Shown here piece after piece: positions 15,195 to 24,616 of a stretch of DNA of 36,610 nt (position 1 is the first letter of the stretch; each line of letters begins with the position of its first letter). The DNA comes from a virus. The position numbers were made by a program, and so were the translations under genes. Location of the stretch: IMG/VR virus record IMGVR_UViG_3300025889_000377, positions 1 through 36,610 of that record; one strand, 5' to 3'. The notes beneath the pieces are model-generated. The model did no database searches. It had not been told where the DNA came from and saw nothing but the letters and a program-made list of their open reading frames with translations.

Positions 15195-18100
15195 TATTCG
15201 TTACCTCCACCTATTAGGTTTGTTAAGGCTTGCAGGGTAGCATTGTTAGATAGTGTTCCAGCATCTACTGCTGCGCCCAATGCTCCTGCTTGTGCGGTGT
15301 CCTCTTCAACTGTTTGGTTAACGAATGCTGGTGGCTCATCTGGTGTTGTTGGAGCAATAGTTGCTATCTTTTCTGATAGTTCTATCTGTGAGTCCACCTT
15401 AGCCAACTCAATGAGTGAGCAGAAGTCGTAAGGGTAGTTGTAAGAGTAAGCCAAACGCTTTTTGCCAAAGTCATCGAAGAATGGTAGTTCAGTCTGTACG
15501 CCAAAGGGTTTGAAGTCAAACTGCAAGTTGTCATCTTCAACAGCCTTTGTGATGCGTGAGTATTGGAACTCACCACGCTTTTTCACCTTGAACACGAAGA
15601 ACTTCAAGTCGTCAAAGTCAAGTTCGTTGAGTGCTTTTACGTCGTCCTCAAACACAGGCTCTTTACCAGAGGCGAGAAGCGACTGAATGTTAGCATTAAT
15701 GATGTCAACTGGTGTTCCATCTTCTGCTGTAAGAGAATCAAAACCTGTGCCAAGGTCAATAACAGCCTCTTGCTCAACCGCTGTTAGACCAGCGTCTGGT
15801 AACACACCTTGCCAAATGTTGGCGAGGTCTTGTTGAGATAGTGTGCGAGAGAACTCAAACACGTACATAACTGGCTTTCTAACATTTGACTGAATGTTGG
15901 CTTCTGTTAAGTCTGGTGGCGAGAATGTAACCCAATCCAAGAAAGGTGGAAAAACATATTCTTTCATTAGTCTTGCTTGACGAACCAGTTGGTCATCAGC
16001 GGAAGAAACAGACTTTCTATTTGCCTTCTTCAAAGTTTTTCTAACTGCATCGTTAGTTAATTCAAAGAAGCGAATAGGTTGGTCTTTTGTGTTGTCAACA
16101 TAGTATGGAAGAACAACCAAGCCTTCTTTTAGGTCTCGCGATGTTGCAAGGCGACCAATGGCTTTCTTTTCTTTGGCGATTCCGAGAGCATCTGCGAGTG
16201 AGGCTGAAGAAAAGCCTCGACTAGAAACTTTTGTAAAACCATCGCTAATTTCAGCAAAGACGCCCACGCTACTGTAATCTGGAATTGTTCCATTTTGGTG
16301 CCACATACCCCTTGGGGCAGTTGTTTCACCAAACTGAGGACGGTTGATATCAACTTCTTTAAAGTTTAATATTGGGCATTCATATTTACTGTGGATAACG
16401 AGTTTCTTTCTTGGAGTATCAAATGATTCAAAGTCAACAACATCTCCATCCTCATTGAACTTGATTTTCTTTTCCTCTACAACGGCATCTACAATAAAAC
16501 TTGAACTAATTTGCATGTCATCATCAAGCTGATTCAATGTAACAGAGGAAAGCGACTCAGCCACAAATTCTGGATCTCTTAATAAAACGCTGTATGGATT
16601 CTCAGAGGCTCTAAGATAAGAAATTTGCATCTTTGACACAACTTCTTCTAAAGTGTGTTGCTCCTGAGTAGGTGTAAAAGTGTAACGGGCGCGGGCAAAG
16701 CCATTGTAATATGGTGGAGTAAAAGAGGAAAACTTTCTAGCCTCAACGTGACCCTCAGAGGCTGTTGCAAACGCATTTGAAGCGAAGCCAAAAGCATCTG
16801 CCCTGTCATACATAATACAATTTTTTGTTGGTTCCAGTATGGATGTGGTATCAAGAAACACATCTTTAAATGGAGTAGAGCCTGTTATTTTTGGCAGTTG
16901 TTTTTTGATCTTAGTTGTAAATTCTTCAATAGAAGATATATCGGCGTTTGTTAATGTAAAATCCATTTGATAAGTTTTCGTTGTATCAAATGCAAATGTG
17001 TCCTTTGCTTCTCCTTCAAACGAAACAAGACCTCGCTTCAAAAAGAAATTGACAGTCTCTGCAAAATAGTTGTTTGCAAAAAGTGTGTAGTTTATTTTTG
17101 GTTTTGAGCCCACTGTGGTAAATGACCCCGTGGACGCTGCAAGGTGGTTGGCATCAAATTGTATATATTTTTCCTTGTAATTGCTGTAAGGGTCAAGCAT
17201 TGCTTCAAATGGAACTCTTCTAACCAAGCCGCCGCCGCGAGTATTATTGTCAACGTTTGATGGTGTATCAAAGAAGCGATAATCTAGACCTAAGTATTTG
17301 TTTATAAATGGATAAGATGCAGAATATGGAGTAGGATACTGCAAACCAGCCTCAAACCACCAGAAAGAAGCTGTTGATATCCACTCATTTGTTATAGCAT
17401 CCCCATAATATGTACTAGAGCCGGTATGAGCAGATGTAAATATTCTTACAACCTCGGCAGATGTGCCACCAAGAAGAGTACCAGTATATTCATACATTGG
17501 GTAATCAACGGCTAAACCAGACTTAATAGTGTTAAACAAAATACCGGGAGTCACATAGGGCTCAAAGAAAAATTGTTTTGGATTTTTAAAGCCCAATCCA
17601 TCGTCGTCAAAATTCTCAAGAGAATCCACATAACTTTGGCTTAGTTCTTGTGCAAGTTGAACTGTGCGCTGTTGTGGGTAAAAGCCCTCGTATGGTAGAA
17701 GCTTCAATAGAGCTTTTGCTTTTAGTCCGAACTTCTTTACGCCAAGGCTTGTCTCAGTTTTTAGACCTGCAACGACTTCTGATAGTTCTGCCGAGGAATA
17801 GCGGTTTACCGAGAAATCTGAAGTTCCAGTTAAAGATAAGAAGCCTGACAGTTGTGCTGCAAAGTCAAATCCATTTGATAGATAAGTATCGATGTGGTCT
17901 GTAATCTTAAATTCCGCAACAATAGAGTGGTCTTTACCTCTTCTTCTCAACTCTTCAGCATAGTTGTCGTAAGAGTTGTAGAATGGGTTTCTACCAGATT
18001 GTGAGCCCACTTCCCACAAAGCTTCGCCAGTGTTAAGAATGCCACCTGTAACTGATGTATTTATCACAGAGGGTAGTGGTGAACCGGCGGATTCTGTAAT

Positions 18101-21100
18101 AAATTCAATCGTTCTTCTTGAGTACAGAGGACCATATTTCAGCAAAGAACCGGCGCTGGCGTCGGGAAAAAGGTGAAAAGTGGTATATGAATTTTGTAAA
18201 ATACCTGAACCGGATGGGTTGTTTGGACCATATTTGAAACCAGTGCTTGGATCTTTAGAATCTCCCTCTGGTTTTGTTATTAGGAAGTCATCTCTGGCAT
18301 CCATTGACCAGCGAGACTGATATGGTGTGCCAGATTTACCAGCAAATGAACTAAAGGAAAAACCAAATACATTTGTGGATAGCACTTGTTGTCTGTCTGT
18401 TCGACTATTTCTCCACCATTTGTTATCAAAAACATCTCTTGCTCTTGTTAGCTGCAAGAACTGGTTATCTTTCAGTGGGTAAATACTTGTACGGAGAGCA
18501 ATGGTGTCAACAAAAATTTGTGGTTCTGTGTTCTCGGCTGCAAGAACCCTGTCTAAGAAGGTTGTCTTGTTATCAAGACCATTCTCAAAGTTGGCTTGAT
18601 TTTCTTGAAGTGCTGGCTGGGTAAAGCCCATTTTCTCATTTTCATAAGAAGTTTTCAAGTCAAAGTCTGCTGCCAGGAGCTTGATGTAAAGTGGGTCAGT
18701 TGTACTTACAGGCGTCTGCGTGACATTGTTTAGATGATTTATCAATAAAGTTTCACCGCGAATAACTAACTTGCTTGACGTTAAGAAAGAAATAATATTT
18801 GAGTTTCTATGTGCTCGGACGATTGGGTGAGAATCCTTGCGATAGGCTCTCCAAGATGCGTAACCATATGGTCCGTTTCTTCTTGAGTTTAACGTGCTGA
18901 TAAGTTGTTGAGCGCCTATGAGTGGATCTGAGCCCACGGTTCTAGCATATCCGTCCAAGTCATATGCACCTATACCAAGTGATAATGGATAACCAAGGGT
19001 ATTTTGTGAAGCTGAAACTGGATCTAATAACCAAAAGTTCAGCGGTACAAATGGGTCTCCCAAGAAAGTCGAATCGGATTCTAAAGGAGCGGAGAATTCG
19101 TCATAACCGTATATCAACGTTTCCTGTCCGACTGAAATGTCTGCGCCCTGATTACTGGCAGATAGAAATGTTATCTGTTCATTTGGAGAATATACGCTTT
19201 GAGTTTGATATCTTCTTATGTCCGCGCTTTGGTATGACTCTGTAATCCAAGCATAAGCCAAGTCAGTGGCGGGAATCTGAGTTTGAACATAGTAGTTGTC
19301 AAATACTTTTTTGTCTACAATGTTTGCGCCTGAATATTGTTTTCGTGTGTAACCATTGCGAGCAGTTTTGTGGAAAGATGCTGTAGTTGTTGAACCAGAT
19401 TGGTATCCACCAAATGCAGATGGAATAATCAATAGTTCTTCAAGGGCGTCTCTTACGACCGTGTTACGATAGTTTATGTTGTTGTAGACGGACAGTTCTC
19501 TAGCGGCTGTGTCTAAGCCTCCACCCATTGTTTCGGGACCGCCAGGAGCATTGAATAAACTCCTAAACACAGTTTTATATTTGTTTCTCTCGGGCAAAGC
19601 GTAGTCGAATGTACTTGTTACAAAGCGTGACTGTGCAACACCAGGGTTACCTTCGATGGCAAGATATTTGCCATTAAATGCGCCTTTTTGACCAACGGCT
19701 TGAACAACTTCATAGTCTTCACGGAAGTTTCCAACTGTTGATGAAGCAAAGTTTTTTGGTGCTACACTGCCTTCTCTGCGGCTGTCGTCGGAACTAGTAA
19801 CAGTTTGTACATTGACAATAGAAACGGGCGTTATATTGCCACTCAGGGGCTGCTCGGCACCTATTTGGTATACACTCACATAATTAGGAGTCTTTGCAGA
19901 TGAGGATGCAAAGTTAAAGGAACCTTGGGCGAGGTCACGTCGGTCATCTAGAAGATTGAGCCTAGTTGCAATATTTTGTGTGCTAAAAATAGAACCAATA
20001 GAAGCTGATGGGTCGGGAGTTTTGAACTCCAAGGTTGGGTACTTCAATGGGTACTTGTTTCTTTCCAGAACGTGACTCTCAACAAGGTTTGGAGAATCTG
20101 ACGCAATGTTTGTTGTTGCTGGAATAAGGTTGTCGATAATAGTGTCAACAACTGTGTCTAGCCATTTGAAGTATTTTGTAAACTTTTCTAGTTTTGGGTT
20201 GTTCTCGACCGATTCAAAGTAAAGTCTGCGAAGGTGGTCGAGGTCTTTGTAGTCAACTCTGTAACGGTTGACAGGGTTACCAATGAGGTAGTTAAAGTCT
20301 GTGATACCAGCAAATGCTTTTAGCATATCACCGGACACAGCGTCGTACATGCTCTTGCCAATGATAACAGAGTCTCTTGCTGCTGCTTCGTTTGGTTGGA
20401 ATATTATTGTGGACTCGCCATCAGAGTTCACAACATTTATTGCGGTTGACTCTTCTGGGTTTGTTAGTCTAACTTTTGAGATAAACTCGTTCTCAAATAC
20501 TTTTATATCGGTTGGGAACTCGTAGCCAAAGCCTGTGTAAGTTTTTGCTACTGCTGGACCGTAGTTGCCGAATGCATCAGCGTAGTCAATAGAAGCAGAG
20601 GTTGTGTCTACTACCGAGAACTGACCTGCGGCATCTGGTGATGATACAAGTTCAAAGTCCCATTCAAAAAGCTTTGTTAGATATTGTGGAACAAATGTTG
20701 TATCATCGCCATTTTTTCTGTTTGCGTTCTCAAAAGGACGAATACGACCTTCGCTGTTCTTGTATTTGGCATGGAGGTAAACTTCGTCTTCTTCAAGTGA
20801 GTCGCCGTAGAACTTGCAGTTGCCAATACGAGCATAGCTTCTGTGGAGAATAGAGCCAGTAAAGTTTGTTCTCTCTGCGCCAACGAAAACACGCTTGCTT
20901 TCAGTAGACATGCTATCACCATCAGCAGCAGAAATAGAGGCTGTGATGTTAAAGGAGTTAACTGTAAAGCCAGACTCTACTTGGTATCCTATTAATCTTG
21001 CAACATAATCTTGGTTTGTTGTTGATGCAACATTTCTTGGGTCGCCATCTGGCTCAACTACAATAGCCAAGTTCCAGTTGGTGGAATCAAAAATATCGTA

Positions 21101-23194
21101 TGTGTCAGACTCTACCGCTGTGAAGTGCCCGTTAGATGATGAAAGAACGAACTTACCCTGTCTAACAGTTTTACCACCGTGAACTGCGTATGCAGCCATA
21201 CCACAAACATCTGAACCTGCAAATGTTGTGTCTGTTGGGGATGAGGCATCAGCAGCGTGGACGCCAAATAGAGAGCCACTTGTGTCATAACCAATGTAAA
21301 AATCACTAGCATTAGTTTGTTGTGTTGGGAAGTAAATGTTACTTTCAATGGAAAATGCTTTGAAACCGCCTGTTACATAACTTTGGTTATTTGCGTCAGA
21401 GCCAGTAAAGTTGAAGATGCTTGCCTCGTTTGGCAAGGTTGTTTTGGCTACAAGGTTTTTCAAGCCATAGAAGTCAACTGTTTTATCTTTGAACTGGTCT
21501 ATTTCATCTCTGTTCTCTATTGTTGTTGTGGTATTGTTAGCAAAGTTGCGGAGCCTAATAAGGTTTCCGTCAATACCATAACAATGGAGAAGGTTTCTAA
21601 TGGACTTTTGTGTGCCCTTTGTTTTGTAGATGTGCAGCAAGTTGTTGTAAATGTTGCGGTAGACATGGTTTTTCAAGTCTGAAATAGAGCCGCTTACTAG
21701 GTTTGCTACTGTTGTTTTTTCTTGTATGTCTGCTAAAACATCGGAGCCCAAGAAACCAGAAGCGTCAAAACCACTTCCCTCTAAGAGTTTTTCATAGTAT
21801 GGGAATATTTTTAGGTCTTGGGCTTGGTAATCTTTTCTTTTTACTTTCTCGAAAGAACTTATCTGTGCGTACATTTCATCGAACTTTGCGCCGATGATGT
21901 GTGAGAGGTATTCAAGGTCGTTTGTATCTTGGTCACGAATCCACTCTGGCATTAGCTGGTAGAAACTGTGGTAGTTGTTTCTATCGAATACTCGACCCTC
22001 TTGCACCTTGTCAGCTTCCAGTGAAGCAACATCTGGGTGGTTTGAGTAGATAATGGGGTCTGGAACTTCGTAAAAAGATGTGCTGTATTCCTCAATAGCT
22101 GAACCTGTTGAACGGGCTGTGCTGAGGTAGTTTAGAATACTTGCGCTTGCCACTCGACCAGAGTAGTCAAGAACTGTTTGGTCAATAGACGCAGTTGCGG
22201 TGATACCCTCATTAAACTTTAAGTAAAGACTGAGTGGGTGTGTTTCTGTGTTGGCTGTGTTTGAGCCACCGTAAACATGTGTGTTGTAGTTCAAGCCGAT
22301 TTGTTTTGTTGTTCTTTTTGTCTTCCAGTAGCGGAACTCGTCAATGCCGCCCTTATAGTAATACGTTTGAGCAAAGCCAACATTACCGGAAACAGCATTA
22401 ACCGTCGTAGTTACTGTGTTTGAGTCGGTTAGCTGCTCAGTGTAGACACCATCAACGTACAGAGTTGATACAAGGTTGTCGCTACTGTTCAGATCAAATG
22501 TCAAGGCATAGTGGTGCCACTCTGCATCATATCCGGTAAGAGTGCTGAACGTTGAAAAAGCCTCTGTGCCCCCTGCTGATGAAGACTTTGCTGCAATAAG
22601 CTGCACACCAGTTCCACCGGGATTGTTGAGGTAAATAACAAAATAGTTGCCAGAACTATCAACTGTTTCAAAGATACCGCCTGAAAAAGCTGAACCGTTT
22701 GGCTTCGCCCAAAACTCTACTGTTACACCGGCTTCTGCATCAAAGGAAAGGTTATTCGTCTGTAACGATGAAGAGTTGTAAACATTGTTTACGTTTGGTC
22801 CTGCTTTAATTTCAACTCTCTGAGTTGAACTCGCGCCTTCGTTTAGTGTGATAAAGCCCGTTGTTTTTGGGTAAAGGTCGTTCCAAATGTAGTAGTCAAA
22901 TGTTGTTGACTCATTTAGAAACTTGTAAACCTCAGACTGTGAGCCGTCGTAAGGGTAGTCGTTGTAGATTCTTTGAATACCTGTTTCATAGTGATACTCG
23001 GCTAAACCATAGCGAACATAGTTGCCAAGGCTCGCTGAGATATCGACAAACGCAAATACTTTTTTATCAAAGTCGCTTTTTTGTTTTAGATCGGCAAGAG
23101 TTTTAAAGTCGTCTGAACCGCTAACGTTGATATTAGCCTTTGTTGACTTTAATGCTGTTTGTGATGTTGGTTTGAAAAACTTTTTTAGACTCAT
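15194..23194 (-). CDS. giant baseplate wedge-like protein with LamG domain(s)
   Basis: A single 2666-residue frame, the largest gene here. Residues about 140-310 form a LamG/concanavalin-like jellyroll (EFWAKPNG, WHHYALTFD, TLYVDGV, GGIDEFRYW). Residues about 405-550 contain MPEWIRDQDTN, then YKTKGTQKSIRNLLHCYGI, which resembles the C-terminal pattern of P2 gpI-type tail proteins (a KGT motif followed by a helix and LLxxYGI). A second possible jellyroll lies about 605-830. The order gp25, gp6, then this gene (with one intervening) mirrors W-J-I of P2-type baseplates, so I infer a gp7/gpI-like wedge role with added sugar-binding modules. The remaining 1800 residues are beta-rich and unassigned. 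For comparison, T4 gp7 has 1032 residues. The C-terminal tail is Pro/Thr/Ala-rich and ends in glycines. Confidence 0.75.
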   Translation of the reverse strand: MSLKKFFKPTSQTALKSTKANINVSGSDDFKTLADLKQKSDFDKKVFAFVDISASLGNYVRYGLAEYHYETGIQRIYNDYPYDGSQSEVYKFLNESTTFDYYIWNDLYPKTTGFITLNEGASSTQRVEIKAGPNVNNVYNSSSLQTNNLSFDAEAGVTVEFWAKPNGSAFSGGIFETVDSSGNYFVIYLNNPGGTGVQLIAAKSSSAGGTEAFSTFSTLTGYDAEWHHYALTFDLNSSDNLVSTLYVDGVYTEQLTDSNTVTTTVNAVSGNVGFAQTYYYKGGIDEFRYWKTKRTTKQIGLNYNTHVYGGSNTANTETHPLSLYLKFNEGITATASIDQTVLDYSGRVASASILNYLSTARSTGSAIEEYSTSFYEVPDPIIYSNHPDVASLEADKVQEGRVFDRNNYHSFYQLMPEWIRDQDTNDLEYLSHIIGAKFDEMYAQISSFEKVKRKDYQAQDLKIFPYYEKLLEGSGFDASGFLGSDVLADIQEKTTVANLVSGSISDLKNHVYRNIYNNLLHIYKTKGTQKSIRNLLHCYGIDGNLIRLRNFANNTTTTIENRDEIDQFKDKTVDFYGLKNLVAKTTLPNEASIFNFTGSDANNQSYVTGGFKAFSIESNIYFPTQQTNASDFYIGYDTSGSLFGVHAADASSPTDTTFAGSDVCGMAAYAVHGGKTVRQGKFVLSSSNGHFTAVESDTYDIFDSTNWNLAIVVEPDGDPRNVASTTNQDYVARLIGYQVESGFTVNSFNITASISAADGDSMSTESKRVFVGAERTNFTGSILHRSYARIGNCKFYGDSLEEDEVYLHAKYKNSEGRIRPFENANRKNGDDTTFVPQYLTKLFEWDFELVSSPDAAGQFSVVDTTSASIDYADAFGNYGPAVAKTYTGFGYEFPTDIKVFENEFISKVRLTNPEESTAINVVNSDGESTIIFQPNEAAARDSVIIGKSMYDAVSGDMLKAFAGITDFNYLIGNPVNRYRVDYKDLDHLRRLYFESVENNPKLEKFTKYFKWLDTVVDTIIDNLIPATTNIASDSPNLVESHVLERNKYPLKYPTLEFKTPDPSASIGSIFSTQNIATRLNLLDDRRDLAQGSFNFASSSAKTPNYVSVYQIGAEQPLSGNITPVSIVNVQTVTSSDDSRREGSVAPKNFASSTVGNFREDYEVVQAVGQKGAFNGKYLAIEGNPGVAQSRFVTSTFDYALPERNKYKTVFRSLFNAPGGPETMGGGLDTAARELSVYNNINYRNTVVRDALEELLIIPSAFGGYQSGSTTTASFHKTARNGYTRKQYSGANIVDKKVFDNYYVQTQIPATDLAYAWITESYQSADIRRYQTQSVYSPNEQITFLSASNQGADISVGQETLIYGYDEFSAPLESDSTFLGDPFVPLNFWLLDPVSASQNTLGYPLSLGIGAYDLDGYARTVGSDPLIGAQQLISTLNSRRNGPYGYASWRAYRKDSHPIVRAHRNSNIISFLTSSKLVIRGETLLINHLNNVTQTPVSTTDPLYIKLLAADFDLKTSYENEKMGFTQPALQENQANFENGLDNKTTFLDRVLAAENTEPQIFVDTIALRTSIYPLKDNQFLQLTRARDVFDNKWWRNSRTDRQQVLSTNVFGFSFSSFAGKSGTPYQSRWSMDARDDFLITKPEGDSKDPSTGFKYGPNNPSGSGILQNSYTTFHLFPDASAGSLLKYGPLYSRRTIEFITESAGSPLPSVINTSVTGGILNTGEALWEVGSQSGRNPFYNSYDNYAEELRRRGKDHSIVAEFKITDHIDTYLSNGFDFAAQLSGFLSLTGTSDFSVNRYSSAELSEVVAGLKTETSLGVKKFGLKAKALLKLLPYEGFYPQQRTVQLAQELSQSYVDSLENFDDDGLGFKNPKQFFFEPYVTPGILFNTIKSGLAVDYPMYEYTGTLLGGTSAEVVRIFTSAHTGSSTYYGDAITNEWISTASFWWFEAGLQYPTPYSASYPFINKYLGLDYRFFDTPSNVDNNTRGGGLVRRVPFEAMLDPYSNYKEKYIQFDANHLAASTGSFTTVGSKPKINYTLFANNYFAETVNFFLKRGLVSFEGEAKDTFAFDTTKTYQMDFTLTNADISSIEEFTTKIKKQLPKITGSTPFKDVFLDTTSILEPTKNCIMYDRADAFGFASNAFATASEGHVEARKFSSFTPPYYNGFARARYTFTPTQEQHTLEEVVSKMQISYLRASENPYSVLLRDPEFVAESLSSVTLNQLDDDMQISSSFIVDAVVEEKKIKFNEDGDVVDFESFDTPRKKLVIHSKYECPILNFKEVDINRPQFGETTAPRGMWHQNGTIPDYSSVGVFAEISDGFTKVSSRGFSSASLADALGIAKEKKAIGRLATSRDLKEGLVVLPYYVDNTKDQPIRFFELTNDAVRKTLKKANRKSVSSADDQLVRQARLMKEYVFPPFLDWVTFSPPDLTEANIQSNVRKPVMYVFEFSRTLSQQDLANIWQGVLPDAGLTAVEQEAVIDLGTGFDSLTAEDGTPVDIINANIQSLLASGKEPVFEDDVKALNELDFDDLKFFVFKVKKRGEFQYSRITKAVEDDNLQFDFKPFGVQTELPFFDDFGKKRLAYSYNYPYDFCSLIELAKVDSQIELSEKIATIAPTTPDEPPAFVNQTVEEDTAQAGALGAAVDAGTLSNNATLQALTNLIGGGNE

Positions 23195-24616
23195 TTACTC
23201 AACCCTAAATTTGAATGTATCGGCTGGCTCAATATACTTTCCTTGTAAATAGAGTTTAAAGGAGATTTCATACTGGTAACCTGACTCAAAATCTGCAAAT
23301 TCTAAGTCGGTGTAAGAGCCTGATACATCATAGGACATAAGAGTTTGTTCGTCTGAACCTGTGCCATAGGCAATAATCGTTTGATTATCAACCACTCTTT
23401 TTACTTGGTAATAAACTTTTTCTACTATCTCTGATTCTATGGCAGTTGTAGCTGTGGTGTAGATAGTTGGAGACCAATCACGTTGACGAATGTAGAGTCT
23501 TAGTCTTGCTTTGTCGCCAGTTGTGTATGTTGAGCGCAAGTTGGTCAGGTTGACAACATATTGTGCATCTGGGTTGTATGTCTCGGAAGCAAAGTCTTTT
23601 ACGGTTATTGCCGTGCCGGTGTGGTATTCTGTTGAGCCAGAGAACCAAACATCATAAACCTCAGAGGCTGTTGTGTCAAGTTCTGCTGACGCAGTGTAAA
23701 TACCAGTATCAACATAGCCACCTGTAATGGCTGTTGTGTTGATAGCGGAACCACCAAGTGTCTCGTAGAAATTTACATAGATAGCACCTGTGCCAACGCC
23801 AGGAATGTTTCTCAACTGCCCTCTAATGTTATTGTAGAGGTAGATGGTGTTTGTGTTCTCGGCAGAAGTTGCCAAAGATGAGCTTGCGTAGAAATTACCA
23901 CGGTCGTCGCCCTCTGATGAGTTCCAACGTGCTTCTACTGCTGGTCTTTTGAAAAAATATTCGCTCCCTCTCGCAAAGAATTTCTTCGTGTAGTAGGAAG
24001 AAGAAGCAATGAGGTTTCCTGTGCCGCTTTCGTATGAAGAAGAAAGTTTGACCAAGAAGCCATAGTTTTGTTTTGTTCCTGCGAGCCATTGTTCAACAGT
24101 GTCGGTCACATCAATTTCAAGGTCTTCGATACCTGTTGTAAATGTTTGTGTTTGTTCTGGGGAAGTATGAAGGTCTCCACCAGCCGAAGTCCAGCTTGTG
24201 TATGTTGAGCCATCGTAGGATGCTGTGAGCCAGTTTGATACACCTGTGTCGAGGTAGTCATCCATGTCTAGACCGATGCCTTCGTCCCAAGAACGGGAAA
24301 CAGCATTTACAGTCATAACAAAGTTTGTTGCGTTTGTGCCTTCGTGTGGGGCGTTGAAAAGTCTTAGGTAAAAGCTAACCGAACCAGAGGCTGGAATGTC
24401 TCCTGCTGTTCTTTTTGCAGCAATATCAGTTGTATCGAACTCGACTAGAACGCGGGAGTTCTCTAATGAAGCTGTGGAAAATGAGCCAAACAGCGAATAA
24501 ACTTCTAAAACATCTGCTGCGCCCATGTTGGCGTCTGTGGCTCTTGAAGTTCTAATAGCTCCGTAGCCATTTGTTATTGTGTTATCTTTTGTAGCGAAGA
24601 ACTTTTTGATTGCCAT
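23195..24616 (-). CDS. DNRLRE-like beta-sandwich structural protein
   Basis: A 473-residue protein. Residues about 15-215 follow the pattern of DNRLRE domains: an initial repeat of surface beta strands, SVSFYLRLFN, then VNAVSRSWDEGIGLD, then IDVTDTVEQWLAGTKQNYGF. Such domains are mostly found in secreted and cell-surface proteins. Here the gene sits inside the wedge cassette, between the gp6-like gene and the giant protein, so it should be a virion component. The N terminus MAIKKFFATKD resembles that of the next protein (MSLKKFFKPT). The second half is beta-rich with tyrosine and threonine and no named family. The ATG shares one base with the gp6-like stop; AGAGG lies seven bases upstream. 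Confidence 0.75.
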   Translation of the reverse strand: MAIKKFFATKDNTITNGYGAIRTSRATDANMGAADVLEVYSLFGSFSTASLENSRVLVEFDTTDIAAKRTAGDIPASGSVSFYLRLFNAPHEGTNATNFVMTVNAVSRSWDEGIGLDMDDYLDTGVSNWLTASYDGSTYTSWTSAGGDLHTSPEQTQTFTTGIEDLEIDVTDTVEQWLAGTKQNYGFLVKLSSSYESGTGNLIASSSYYTKKFFARGSEYFFKRPAVEARWNSSEGDDRGNFYASSSLATSAENTNTIYLYNNIRGQLRNIPGVGTGAIYVNFYETLGGSAINTTAITGGYVDTGIYTASAELDTTASEVYDVWFSGSTEYHTGTAITVKDFASETYNPDAQYVVNLTNLRSTYTTGDKARLRLYIRQRDWSPTIYTTATTAIESEIVEKVYYQVKRVVDNQTIIAYGTGSDEQTLMSYDVSGSYTDLEFADFESGYQYEISFKLYLQGKYIEPADTFKFRVE

